DNA from: Cognataquiflexum rubidum
Lineage (GTDB): Bacteria > Bacteroidota > Bacteroidia > Cytophagales > Cyclobacteriaceae
Assembly: GCF_022538115.1 (NCBI RefSeq)
Contig: NZ_JAKZAL010000008.1
Location: forward strand, 62,001-126,000
Direction: 5' to 3'
Length of the DNA stretch: 64,000 nt
Part shown: one piece after another, positions 36,642 through 46,079 of the stretch
Numbering within the stretch: position 1 is the stretch's first letter
Layout of the letters: every line of letters begins with the position of its first letter
Notes under the pieces: model-generated
What the model saw: only the letters and a program-made list of their open reading frames with translations
The model's database searches: none
Told to the model about the DNA's origin: nothing
Translations under genes and position numbers: made by a program

Positions 36642-36974
36642 TCAAGTCTCAAATATTTTTTTCATCAATTGCCACTTTCCATTTTCCATGGAACCAGGCA
36701 ATTGTTGCTGATAGGTGGACATGAGATTTTCCCATTCCTGTACTATGGGGTTATTTGCATCCAATTCAGATTTTCTTTCAAATGAAAAACTCTGATCCAC
36801 CTCAATTATCATGCATAACCTACTTTCCCAACGGTATAATTCCATCGAAAGTATGCCGGCATCAGTGAAACTTTGGAGGATTTCAGGCCTTACTGATTTG
36901 TGATAACCTTCGTATTCCTCAATGAGTTGAGGGTCATTTTTTAAATCTAAGGTTAAGCAGTAGCGGCGGTTCAT
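36642..36974 (-). CDS. L-rhamnose mutarotase-family protein
   Basis: 110 residues. The opening MNRRYCLTLDLKNDPQLIEEYEGYHKSVRPEI gives the conserved helix with Tyr and His. ILSMELYRWESRLCMIIEVD matches the beta-strand core of the RhaM family, and the C-terminal EWENLMSTYQQQLPG corresponds to the family's W..LM...Q.PLP motif. RhaM interconverts anomers of L-rhamnose (related members act on L-fucose). No sugar catabolic genes are adjacent. It stands alone, 48 bases upstream of the MerR gene on the same strand. Confidence 0.78.
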   Translation of the reverse strand: MNRRYCLTLDLKNDPQLIEEYEGYHKSVRPEILQSFTDAGILSMELYRWESRLCMIIEVDQSFSFERKSELDANNPIVQEWENLMSTYQQQLPGSMENGKWQLMKKIFET

Positions 36975-37037
36975 CTCAAGGGCTTATAAATGGCTTCCGG
37001 AAACTTTTTAAGGTAGTTTCCGGAAGCAATTGTGAAA

Positions 37038-38567
37038 TTATTTTTCAGAATCTGTTCCTTTTTTCTTTGTTTCCTTTTCTTCTACCACCTCTTTGGCATC
37101 CTCAGCGCCTTTTAGGTAGCTGGGTAGATTCAAACCGGCCATGTTGAATAAGTCATTCAAAGGCGGAACACTTTTCATCAGGCCAGAGACAAAATTTGCT
37201 GTCGAGCCGTTTCCTCCATCACCGTTTGCCCCGGAATCCCAAACAGTGACTTTGTCTATTTTGATATTCTTCACTGCCTCTACCTGAGTTTTGACAAGTT
37301 CAGGAAGTTTTTCAATCAAAAGCAGTTGGAATGCCTTGTTGGGATCTCCGCCGGCTGCGGCGACTACCTGCCTATATCCTTCCGCCTGTTTGGTCAATAT
37401 TTCATAAAGTCCTCTTGCTTCTGCGTCCATCTTGGCAAAAATTGCATCGGCCTCACCCTTTGCCTGTTCCCTTATTCTCTCGGCTTCAGCTTGGGCTTCA
37501 ATAATGGCTTTTTGTTTGGCTATTTCAGAAGGAATTACCACGTTGGCAATCTGTGTTGATCTCTCTCTTTCAGATCTGGCGGTCTCGGCTTTTTGCTCTG
37601 CTAGGTATGATTCTTCCAAGGCGCGCGCTTGCTGTACTTTTTCTGCAGCAAGGGCTGTTCTTGATGCTTCGGCTTCTCTTTCTCTCCTGACAGCGTCAGA
37701 TTGGGCAATGGAGATTTTCGCTTCGTTTTCTCCTTTGACAGCCAAAGCATTGGCCTCAGAAGTTTTGACCCTTGTATCTCTTTCCGCTTCTGCCTTACCG
37801 ATGGACTCGTCTTTGAAGGCTTCGGCGATACTTACTTCTCTGGATTTGTGGGTGATGGCTATCTTGACATCCCGATCTCTGTGGGTTTCAGCGATCTGCA
37901 CATCTCGCTCTCTGTCTGCCATAGCTTTACCGGTTTCACCTATTTTTTCCTGCTCTGCGACTGAGATTTTGGCTTCGTTTATCGCTTTTGCAGCAGCTTC
38001 CTTACCCAAAGCCTCGATATATCCTGATTCGTCTTTGATGTCAGTCACGTTGACGTTGATCAGTTTGAGACCGATTTTCTTTAATTCCGTATCAACGTTT
38101 TTCGAAATATTATCTAAAAACTTGTCTCTGTCTGAATTGATTTCTTCAATGGTCATGGTCGCAATTACCAATCTCAATTGACCAAAGAGGATATCTTTTG
38201 ATAATTCCTGTATCTGGTCAGGGGTGAGGCCCAACAACCTTTCTGCGGCATTGCCCATGCTGTCTGTTTCTGTAGATATGGCAATTGTAAAACGGCAGGG
38301 AACATCCACCCTGATATTTTGGCGGCTAAGGGCATTGGTAAGATTGGCTTCAATAGAAATCGGCTTGAGGTCAAGGTATGCGAAATCCTGGATTACAGGC
38401 CAAATGAAGGCTCCACCTCCGTGAATACACTTGGCTGATGTTCCTCCTGTACGTCCATAGACCACCAGGATCTTGTCGGAGGGACACCTTTTGTACCTTG
38501 AAACCAATGCCGTGATTGAGACAAAAAATACTGCTACTGCTGCAATGAGAATGTAAATCGTTTCCAT
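37038..38567 (-). CDS. Flotillin-family (SPFH/band 7) protein
   Basis: 509 residues. N-terminal membrane anchor METIYILIAAVAVFFVSITALVS; SPFH domain to about 200 (IRVDVPCRFTIAIS, GLKLINVNVTDIKDESGYIEALGKE). A long Ala/Glu/Lys-rich flotillin helix (AKISVAEQEKIGETGK, ERDTRVKTSEANALAVKGE, AEAERIREQAKGEADAIFAK) forms the coiled coil used for oligomer assembly. The C-terminal ~60 residues are a disordered acidic/lysine tail. Flotillins organise membrane microdomains. The adjacent NfeD-like gene (15 bases upstream on the same strand) is the usual bacterial partner, as for B. subtilis FloT/YuaF. Confidence 0.93.
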   Translation of the reverse strand: METIYILIAAVAVFFVSITALVSRYKRCPSDKILVVYGRTGGTSAKCIHGGGAFIWPVIQDFAYLDLKPISIEANLTNALSRQNIRVDVPCRFTIAISTETDSMGNAAERLLGLTPDQIQELSKDILFGQLRLVIATMTIEEINSDRDKFLDNISKNVDTELKKIGLKLINVNVTDIKDESGYIEALGKEAAAKAINEAKISVAEQEKIGETGKAMADRERDVQIAETHRDRDVKIAITHKSREVSIAEAFKDESIGKAEAERDTRVKTSEANALAVKGENEAKISIAQSDAVRREREAEASRTALAAEKVQQARALEESYLAEQKAETARSERERSTQIANVVIPSEIAKQKAIIEAQAEAERIREQAKGEADAIFAKMDAEARGLYEILTKQAEGYRQVVAAAGGDPNKAFQLLLIEKLPELVKTQVEAVKNIKIDKVTVWDSGANGDGGNGSTANFVSGLMKSVPPLNDLFNMAGLNLPSYLKGAEDAKEVVEEKETKKKGTDSEK

Positions 38568-38581
38568 ATTTGAATTGGGTG

Positions 38582-39148
38582 TTAAAGTTTTTCTACTACC
38601 AAAATATTATCCGAATCGATGGATTTGATTTTAACCAAAGTCCCGGATTTGAGAGTTTCAGATTCCGTGATGGCTCGAAGTTCTTTGAATGAACCCTTGA
38701 TGCTAATCTGAACTTTTCCGACTCCGGATTTTTTGGCCGGAATGGTCAGATAAACTTCACCTGTTTTGCCCAAGGCTTCTTTTATTTGAAAGGTATTGTC
38801 TTCAGCAAGCTTCTTGATCTGAGAAATGATCAGAAAAAACACACTGACAAATGCCAAACCTACAAGGAGGGAAACACCAACCAATAAAGTTTTATTCTCT
38901 ATGATGGAATAAAATGAAATCCCTGTCCAAGCAAATCCTAACAAAAAGTGGATCAGGTTACGGAAAGAAAAAAACTGAAAAGGCCCTTGAGCGCCTTCTA
39001 AATTACTATCGAAATCAGCTTCAAGTCCATCTGTAGCATCTGCTCCAATAAATGTCATAACGGTCTGTACCAAAAAGACCAAAGTAGACGGAATGGCCAA
39101 ATACCAAAAGACCTTGAGCAAAGACTCCATTTCGCTAAAATTTTCCAT
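38582..39148 (-). CDS. NfeD-like membrane protein with OB domain
   Basis: 188 residues. Three membrane segments: VFWYLAIPSTLVFLVQTVMTF, the segment after NLIHFLLGFAWTGISFYSII, and LLVGVSLLVGLAFVSVFFLII. A C-terminal beta domain from about 120 (GEVYLTIPAKKSGVGKVQIS, KSGTLVKIKSIDSDNILVVE) is the OB-fold typical of NfeD. These proteins are paired with flotillins and affect membrane organisation. The start chosen is the first ATG; an internal ATG gives MESLLKVFWYLAIP. It is the first gene of a flotillin operon. Confidence 0.88.
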   Translation of the reverse strand: MENFSEMESLLKVFWYLAIPSTLVFLVQTVMTFIGADATDGLEADFDSNLEGAQGPFQFFSFRNLIHFLLGFAWTGISFYSIIENKTLLVGVSLLVGLAFVSVFFLIISQIKKLAEDNTFQIKEALGKTGEVYLTIPAKKSGVGKVQISIKGSFKELRAITESETLKSGTLVKIKSIDSDNILVVEKL

Positions 39149-39491
39149 AGTTGTTTGTAGGTTTATTTTACCAAACTAATTAATTTATTAATTGCCACAA
39201 ACAATCCATGCGAAACTTGTTGGATTTTTTTTCCTCCATAGATTTGAACCACCTCTAACAGGTTTTTTTAGGATCATTTCAACATTTCAAATTCCTCAAG
39301 TCTTTTTTAGAATTGGACCGAATTTTTTTACTTTATCCCAACCTTATCAATAAATGTTTGATTCCTGAAATGGGAAAAGTTGAGTTTTATTTAAGAATTT
39401 TGACATGTTATAAAAAGAAAATTGCATTTCATTCAAAATTTGTTTTAATCCCCGAAAGATTATTTTATATTTTGACCTGAATTTCCGAGTC
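39149..39491. other. 343-bp divergent intergenic region
   Basis: AT-rich, between the divergent NfeD and T9SS-protein genes. It must hold both promoters. A TTATATTTTG stretch near 39466 resembles but does not exactly match TAnnTTTG. Nothing else could be supported. Confidence 0.35.
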
Positions 39492-42400
39492 ATGCGAGTA
39501 AAAAAATATTCAGTCTTTTTTTTGATGCTAGCAGTGATGCTATTGACTGGAATTTTTGATGCTCACTCTCAAGTAACTACCCTAGGCAAAGAATTTTGGT
39601 TTGGGTTTATGGAGAACAACGGAATCCCCCCCGAAGCCCCGGATCAGGGTATTGTGGTGATTACTGCCAGTGAACCTGCAGAAGGGGTTTTGGAATATGC
39701 AGGAAGGTCATACCCGTTTTCTTTAACCACAGGTCAGCAGTTTTTCCATCGGATTAATGATTTTGATATCCTTCACAGGACTTCGGGAATGATTGAGTCA
39801 AAGGGAGTGTATATCCTTTCGACAGGAAATGTTTCTGTATATGCTTTTAATGAAAGATTTAGATCCGCCGATGGGACCGTGATTTTACCCATTACCACTT
39901 TGGGAAAAGATTATTATATCACTTCTCACTATGAAGTAATGACCGCAATAGTCAATTACAATGCAAACATCAACAATGAAAGTACCCTTTTGGTGGTCGG
40001 TGTAGAGGAAAATACCAAGATCGAAATTACCCCCTCCGTATTCACTTTAACCGGAAATGCCCCTTTGGTTCCCTTTACCATTACACTCAACAGGGGTCAA
40101 AGCTACCAAATCAAAGCAAGAGGAGACCTCACCGGCACCAGGGTAAGAGTAATTGGTGAAAATGTTGAAGAATGTAAAAACTTGGCGGTCTTTGGCGGAA
40201 ACAAATGGACCAGTGTCGGGGATTGCGGTCAGGCAAATGACAACCTTTTCCAGCAAGCGTATCCTGTCAATACCTGGGGAACCGAATTTTTCCATATTCC
40301 ATTGGCAGGAAGAACTTCAGGTGAATTGGTAAAAGTTTTGGCCTCAGAAGATAATACTTCGGTTTTCATTGATGGCGTACTTAGAGGAAATATCAATGCC
40401 GGAAAGTTTATTACCCTTGATTTCAAAGCCAACCAATTGGCAAGCATCCGCACAGATAAACCTTCCTCAGTGACTGTTTTTGCAAAAAGTCAAGCTTGCA
40501 ATGATTCCACACTGCCGCTTTTCAATGAAGGGGATCCGTTTATGATCACCTACAGCCCCAATCAGCAATTGTTGAAAACCATCACTTTTAATGCCCTTCA
40601 GCTGCCTTCTATTACTAGCCATTATGTCAATATCATAGTAAAAACAGCCTCCAAAGACCAAACAAGATTAGATGGAAGCAATGTCGGAAATCAGTTTGCG
40701 CCGATTCCGGGAAGCAGCGAATATTCTTATGCCAGGATTTCAATCTTTCAAGGTGCACATTCCTTGAGTAATCCTCAGGGCCTGATCGGTTATGTTTATG
40801 GATTTGGATTTATAGAATCGTACGGATTTGCAGTGGGGGCCAGTCTGGATAATTTAAATTTTGAAACAAAAAACAAATATGATTTTGAGGTATTGGGAGA
40901 TAAAGTAGCCTGCTATAACCATGAAAGTTTGTGGGAAATCAACCCGGAGAATGAACTTTTTACTTATTTCATTTGGGATTTTGGCGATGGTTCAGATCCC
41001 GTTGTAGGCAAGGAAGTTCCGCATACCTACACTGAGACCGGTGATTATGAAATCAAAATCATAGCCGCCATCAGTGAAAATTCCTGTGATGAACAACAGG
41101 AGGTCAAATTCAATGTGTCAGTCATCAAGACCGTAGCTGAAATCAAAGGAATTGCAAAAGCTTGTCCATTGGTAGAGGAGATTACTTATGGGATCAAATC
41201 CGGAATGGATTTTTCCAAAGTAGACTGGAAAGTAGAAGGTGGGGAAATCATCGATATAGATGAAGAAAACCTCCAAGTGACGATCCGTTGGGGCGCTGCA
41301 AATCCCAATGCCAAGATTACAGCTTTGCCATTTACTTCCCAGGGATGTCCAGGCGAAGAAGTTATTTTTGGGGTTGTAATCAATCCATTAATCGATGCAG
41401 GTGCCCCTGAAGGCTTGGCTGAAATCTGTTTTGGTCCCGATCGGGTGGATGAATATGTGGTGGAATCAGAGTATTCGAATAGAGGGTACGAATGGTTTAT
41501 TGAAGGAGGCGAATTTGTAAATGGTAATGAAGGAGGTAAAGTACAGGTAAAGTGGGTGAACCCTGGAATAACCGGAAAAATTTGGTATAGAGAATACAGT
41601 CTATTGGATGATTTTTGCGAGGGTACCTCACCCAAACTAGAGGTGGTAGTCAATCCTTTATTGGTTGCTGCTGCTCTTCAAAAAACCGATGTACTTTGTT
41701 TTGGAGAATCCAATGGTCAAATCCCACTTGTCGTCAACGGAGGGAGGCCACCCTATACATATCAATGGAGTCACTCCTCCACTCTAAATTCTCCTACAGC
41801 CATCAATTTAACTGCCGGAATCTATTCAGTGAAGGTCACAGACTCTTTTGGCTGTTCTATATTGATCGAAAACCTGGAAATCAGGCAGCCTGAAATCCTT
41901 GAAATCCTAAATGTATCTACTGAAGGGACGACATGCTATGGAAGACCTGACGGAAAAGCCAACTTTCAAGTTCGTGGAGGTGTTGGTCCATATTCCATTG
42001 ATTATCAGTCGGCTATTATCAATGGAGGTTTGATTAGCCTCGATGGACTCGAAGGCCAACTCCAATCATATATCGTGAAAGATGCTAATGGGTGCACTAT
42101 CCCTGTAACCTTTACTATAAATTCTCCTATTGCTGCAATAGCCGATGTAAGGATACAAAAAGCAAGCTGTCCGGGGCAATCAAATGGTGAGCTTTATGTC
42201 AGTGAGACCAAAGGCCTCGGGCCTTTTACCTATACATGGGAATATAATAATTCCCAAGGCTCTAGTTTGGAGGGGATTCCAAGGGGTATCTATGAAGTAA
42301 GTATCAGGGATAGTAATGGCTGCATCAGCGAAGGAAAAGGAGAGGTGGTTGAGGAAATGCCTGTTTTCAGAATGCCTACAGGTTTTATTCCTAGAGACGG

Positions 42401-42620
42401 TCTTTATGGTCCGGTTGCAAATTGTGAGCTACCGTTTCTTTTAAAGGTATTCAACAGATGGGGCAGTTTGGTGTATACCGGCGACTCCGGATGGGACGGA
42501 AAAGTAAATGGTGAAGATGCCCCAATAGGGTCATATTCCTACCTTGTGATCTTTGAAGTAAGTGTAAATGGCAAAATAACCATTAATGAAGACAAGGGGG
42601 TTTTCGCTTTATTGAGGTAA
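39492..42620 (+). CDS. T9SS type B secreted protein with IgGFc-binding-like, PKD and SprB repeats (paralogue 1)
   Basis: 1042 residues. Signal peptide MRVKKYSVFFLMLAVMLLTG. Residues ~30-460 resemble the IgGFc-binding-like domain (TTLGKEFWFGFMEN, TTLGKDYYITSHY, AVFGGNKWTSVGDCG, GFGFIESYGFAVGASL). A PKD domain (WDFGDGSDPVVGKEVPHTY) is near 495-560. SprB-like repeats (GGRPPYTYQWSHSS, LTAGIYSVKVTDSFGC) and Gly/Pro modules follow. The C-terminal sorting domain is FNRWGSLVYTGDSGWDGK, GSYSYLVIFEV, FALLR. It should be exported by T9SS and attached to the surface, probably an adhesin or gliding-associated protein. A similar paralogue follows 224 bases downstream. Confidence 0.9.
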   Translation: MRVKKYSVFFLMLAVMLLTGIFDAHSQVTTLGKEFWFGFMENNGIPPEAPDQGIVVITASEPAEGVLEYAGRSYPFSLTTGQQFFHRINDFDILHRTSGMIESKGVYILSTGNVSVYAFNERFRSADGTVILPITTLGKDYYITSHYEVMTAIVNYNANINNESTLLVVGVEENTKIEITPSVFTLTGNAPLVPFTITLNRGQSYQIKARGDLTGTRVRVIGENVEECKNLAVFGGNKWTSVGDCGQANDNLFQQAYPVNTWGTEFFHIPLAGRTSGELVKVLASEDNTSVFIDGVLRGNINAGKFITLDFKANQLASIRTDKPSSVTVFAKSQACNDSTLPLFNEGDPFMITYSPNQQLLKTITFNALQLPSITSHYVNIIVKTASKDQTRLDGSNVGNQFAPIPGSSEYSYARISIFQGAHSLSNPQGLIGYVYGFGFIESYGFAVGASLDNLNFETKNKYDFEVLGDKVACYNHESLWEINPENELFTYFIWDFGDGSDPVVGKEVPHTYTETGDYEIKIIAAISENSCDEQQEVKFNVSVIKTVAEIKGIAKACPLVEEITYGIKSGMDFSKVDWKVEGGEIIDIDEENLQVTIRWGAANPNAKITALPFTSQGCPGEEVIFGVVINPLIDAGAPEGLAEICFGPDRVDEYVVESEYSNRGYEWFIEGGEFVNGNEGGKVQVKWVNPGITGKIWYREYSLLDDFCEGTSPKLEVVVNPLLVAAALQKTDVLCFGESNGQIPLVVNGGRPPYTYQWSHSSTLNSPTAINLTAGIYSVKVTDSFGCSILIENLEIRQPEILEILNVSTEGTTCYGRPDGKANFQVRGGVGPYSIDYQSAIINGGLISLDGLEGQLQSYIVKDANGCTIPVTFTINSPIAAIADVRIQKASCPGQSNGELYVSETKGLGPFTYTWEYNNSQGSSLEGIPRGIYEVSIRDSNGCISEGKGEVVEEMPVFRMPTGFIPRDGLYGPVANCELPFLLKVFNRWGSLVYTGDSGWDGKVNGEDAPIGSYSYLVIFEVSVNGKITINEDKGVFALLR

Positions 42621-42844
42621 TTCAATATCGATTTGTGACGGTTCGAAAGTTGTAACAGATTTAGGAGCAGTCTCCGAGGAGAATTAGAGTAAGCAGGAAT
42701 TTTCATTTTTTTAAGTTGGTAAAAATATTTTTTGAACCTGTTTACAACAAATTGCTTTAAAAAACACTTCCATAAATATGTTTTGTGACTATACACAAAA
42801 TATTATTGATAAATTCGACATCGTATAATGTATTCTAATTGAGA

Positions 42845-45800
42845 ATGCGGTTCCAAGGTAAAGTTTCCATGTGTATTTTGGGTTTGATGCTGTTTTTCAG
42901 CGGTTTCAATCCTTTGTATGGACAATCATCCACCATTGGAAGAGAGTTTTTTTTAGGTTTCATGGAGAACAACCGTATTGTTCCCAATAGAATAGACCAG
43001 GCCTCAATCATAATTTCTGCAAGTGAAGACGCAAGTGGTATCATCCAATTTGTCAACAATTCTATTCCATTTTCCATAAAATCCGGGGAACAGTTTGTGT
43101 ATGATTTTCCCCAAGAGGGTTTGGACATTATCCACCGGACCTCAGGAAAAATAGAAAACCTGGGTGTATATATCAGTGCAAATGGAAATATTGCCGTGCA
43201 TGCTTTCAATTTTCGGCAAAGAAGTGCTGACGGAACTGTGGTGCTGCCGCTTTCTTCTTTGGGAAAAGATTACATGGTAACGGCACATGCCGAAAAATTT
43301 GCTGAGGGTGTAACAGGAGGAAGCAATATCAATTATGAAAGTACGCTTTTGGTTGTCGCTGTGGAAGACGATACCAACGTCGAAATCACTACCACCACAG
43401 CCACAGTCAATACGATTCCTGCAGGAGCCCCCATCAATATCAAACTCAAAAAAGGAGAGAGTTACCAAATCAAAGCCATCGGTGATTTGACAGGAACGAG
43501 GGTGAGGGTCATTGGAAGTCAGGAGGATGATTGTAAGAATATCGCAGTCTTTGGAGGAAATAAAATGACCTCTGTCGGCACTGATTGTGCAGGGACTACG
43601 GGTGACCATTTATACCAGCAAGCTTATCCGATTTTTTCTTGGGGAAAAGAATATATCCATGTTCCCCTGAAGGGCAGAACCTCAGGCGAAATGGTCAAGG
43701 TATTGGCATCAGAAAACAACACCCAGATTTTTGTAAACGGTGTTTCTAAAGGCAGTCTGAATTCCGGGAAGTTCTCCACTTTTGTTTTTGGACCCGAGGA
43801 ATTGGCAAACATTACTGCCACAAAACCAATTGCTGTCACCGTTTTTTCAAAAAGTCAATGGTGCAATATCCAAAACGGACCACTTGCAAGCAACGGCGAC
43901 CCGACGATGATTACACTTAGCCCCAATCCGCAGTTGATCAAAAGTGTGGCATTTTCTGCAGTGAAAGTGGTAGGTATCATCAACCATTATGTAAACATCA
44001 TTGCAAAAACAGGTACCGAAGGCGGGACGGTTTTGGATGGAGTAAATGTCGGAAATCAGTTTTCACCCGTACCGGGAAATGTAGGATATGTCTTTGCCCA
44101 AGTAGAGATATCGGAAGGAGTGCACACCATGACCAATCCGGACGGCGTGATCGCTTATGTCTACGGCTCGGGATTTATAGAATCTTATGGCTATTCCGCA
44201 GGTGCAAGCCTTTCCAACCTGAATTTCGAAACTGAGGTGAAATATGATTTTGAGGTAGAAGGGGATAAGGTTGCCTGTTTGGGTGAAACAGGTATATGGA
44301 AAATCATTCCTACAAACCCAAAATTCGAGATTTTTGAATGGACCTTTGGAGACGGAACAGACATGCAGGAAGGGCAGGAAGTCGATCATTTGTTTGAAGA
44401 ACCGGGTATTTATCAAATCAAAATATTAGCCTTTACCGGTGACCGTGCCTGTGACCAGATTGAAGAGGCATTTTTTGACGTAGAAGTGGTCGAATCGTCC
44501 GGGGATATATCAGGTGCCGACAACGTATGTCCTTTGATCGATGAAGCGGTTTATGAATTTGTGAATTTCCAAAATACTGGAAAGGTAATTTGGGAAGTCA
44601 CAGGTGGTGAAATTATCGACTCGGATAATTATTCTGCAAAAATCCGATGGGGTGAATTTGATCCGAATGCAAAGGTGATTGCAATTCCTCTGACAGATCA
44701 GGGATGTCTTGGCAAACCTGTTGAAATGGGGATTTTAATCAATCCTGCCATTGAACCTGAGCTTCCTGAGGGAAGAAGTCAGGTTTGTTTTGGTGAAAGC
44801 GAGAATTTCAAGTACAAAGTAAAAAACCTGATTCCTGACCGAAAATACCAATGGTTTGTCACCGGTGGCACCATCATTTCAGGTGAAAATGCTACCGAAG
44901 TTACAGTAGAATGGCAGGGAGTTGGCTCGCAGGGAGAGATCTGGTTTGAGGAATACAGTGAAATCAATACTTCCTGTGGCGGGGAATCCAAAAGACTCAA
45001 AGTCAAAGTTAATCCGCCGATGGAAGCCAATTTGATTGCTTTCACTGAAGAAATTTGTGCAGGTTCCAATTTAGGCAGAATTGAAATCCTTGCAGTTGGG
45101 GGAACAGGGGACTTTAAATTCGAATGGTCACATGACCCCTTACTGAATGGACGTTTGGCAGAAGGATTGGGAATAGGTACATATTCTGTTTTGGTAAAAG
45201 ACTCGGGTGGTTGCGAAATTTTCTTTGAGAACCTTGAAATTTCATCTTCCGAAGCATTTGAATTGATCGAAACTCCTACTATCACAAATGCGAGTTGTTT
45301 TGACTTGGCAGATGGAAAAGTGGATTTTGAGCTTCAAGGGGGAACAAAGCCATACAGGGTAGAAGGATTTGATTTTGTAGCCACTGAAAATCAATTGGAG
45401 GTTTTTGGACTTCCAAGAGGGGAACACCGCTTGGTGGTTAAAGATGTTATTGGTTGTGAATTTATTTTGGAGGTGACCATCGATTCTCCTCCGGCTATTT
45501 CGGTTGACTTTCAGATTCAAAAGTTTGCTTGTTCAGGATTGGCAAACGGGTCACTTTTGGCCATTCCCCAAGGTGGAGTTGCACCGTTTTTGTTTCTTTG
45601 GGATTGGGAAAACAGTACCGCTCAGGTTATCATTGATATTCCTTCAGGAGAATATGGGTTAACTGTAGAAGATGCCAACGGCTGCCAAAAGAATGTTTTT
45701 GGGAAAATGGAGGAAGGTGTTCCCATTCTGAGGATGCCGACAGGATTTATACCCAAGGATGGCCTTTTTCAGGGTGTCAGCAATTGTGGCCTTCAATTTA

Positions 45801-45982
45801 ACCTGTGGGTATACGACAAATGGGGAAGTTTAGTATATGCAGGAGAAAAAGGATGGGATGGAAAAATCGGAGATCAAGATGCTGTTATCGGTACCTATAC
45901 CTACATGATAGAGTATTTTTTCAATATTGAAGGGGAAAAACAAACCCTGCAGCAGCGTGGGTCTTTCACTTTGTTGAAGTAG
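42845..45982 (+). CDS. T9SS type B secreted protein with IgGFc-binding-like, PKD and SprB repeats (paralogue 2)
   Basis: 1045 residues from the ATG at 42845 (a TTG at 42839 would add two). Signal peptide MRFQGKVSMCILGLMLFFSG. The domain order is the same as the upstream paralogue: IgGFc-like region (STIGREFFLGFMENNRIVPN, SSLGKDYMVTAHAE, AVFGGNKMTSVGTDCAG, GSGFIESYGYSAGASL), PKD (EWTFGDGTDMQEGQEVDHLF), SprB-like (GGTGDFKFEWSHDPLLNG, LGIGTYSVLVKDSGGCE), and C-terminal domain VYDKWGSLVYAGEKGWDGK, GTYTYMIEYFF, FTLLK. The two are near-equal in length and order, so this is a tandem duplication with divergence. Confidence 0.9.
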   Translation: MRFQGKVSMCILGLMLFFSGFNPLYGQSSTIGREFFLGFMENNRIVPNRIDQASIIISASEDASGIIQFVNNSIPFSIKSGEQFVYDFPQEGLDIIHRTSGKIENLGVYISANGNIAVHAFNFRQRSADGTVVLPLSSLGKDYMVTAHAEKFAEGVTGGSNINYESTLLVVAVEDDTNVEITTTTATVNTIPAGAPINIKLKKGESYQIKAIGDLTGTRVRVIGSQEDDCKNIAVFGGNKMTSVGTDCAGTTGDHLYQQAYPIFSWGKEYIHVPLKGRTSGEMVKVLASENNTQIFVNGVSKGSLNSGKFSTFVFGPEELANITATKPIAVTVFSKSQWCNIQNGPLASNGDPTMITLSPNPQLIKSVAFSAVKVVGIINHYVNIIAKTGTEGGTVLDGVNVGNQFSPVPGNVGYVFAQVEISEGVHTMTNPDGVIAYVYGSGFIESYGYSAGASLSNLNFETEVKYDFEVEGDKVACLGETGIWKIIPTNPKFEIFEWTFGDGTDMQEGQEVDHLFEEPGIYQIKILAFTGDRACDQIEEAFFDVEVVESSGDISGADNVCPLIDEAVYEFVNFQNTGKVIWEVTGGEIIDSDNYSAKIRWGEFDPNAKVIAIPLTDQGCLGKPVEMGILINPAIEPELPEGRSQVCFGESENFKYKVKNLIPDRKYQWFVTGGTIISGENATEVTVEWQGVGSQGEIWFEEYSEINTSCGGESKRLKVKVNPPMEANLIAFTEEICAGSNLGRIEILAVGGTGDFKFEWSHDPLLNGRLAEGLGIGTYSVLVKDSGGCEIFFENLEISSSEAFELIETPTITNASCFDLADGKVDFELQGGTKPYRVEGFDFVATENQLEVFGLPRGEHRLVVKDVIGCEFILEVTIDSPPAISVDFQIQKFACSGLANGSLLAIPQGGVAPFLFLWDWENSTAQVIIDIPSGEYGLTVEDANGCQKNVFGKMEEGVPILRMPTGFIPKDGLFQGVSNCGLQFNLWVYDKWGSLVYAGEKGWDGKIGDQDAVIGTYTYMIEYFFNIEGEKQTLQQRGSFTLLK

Positions 45983-46079
45983 AATTGAGAAGGCTTTTTA
46001 GATTTATTGTTGGCAGTATCCTGAGATTAATTAATTTTAGATTTCAAATCATTTTTAAATCATCCTTTATAATTACATC

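Noticed and set aside
37432-38181. 249-codon plus-strand frame opposite the flotillin gene
   Set aside because: It mirrors the Ala/Glu/Lys-rich flotillin coding sequence; serine/alanine-rich low-complexity reading of an antisense frame.
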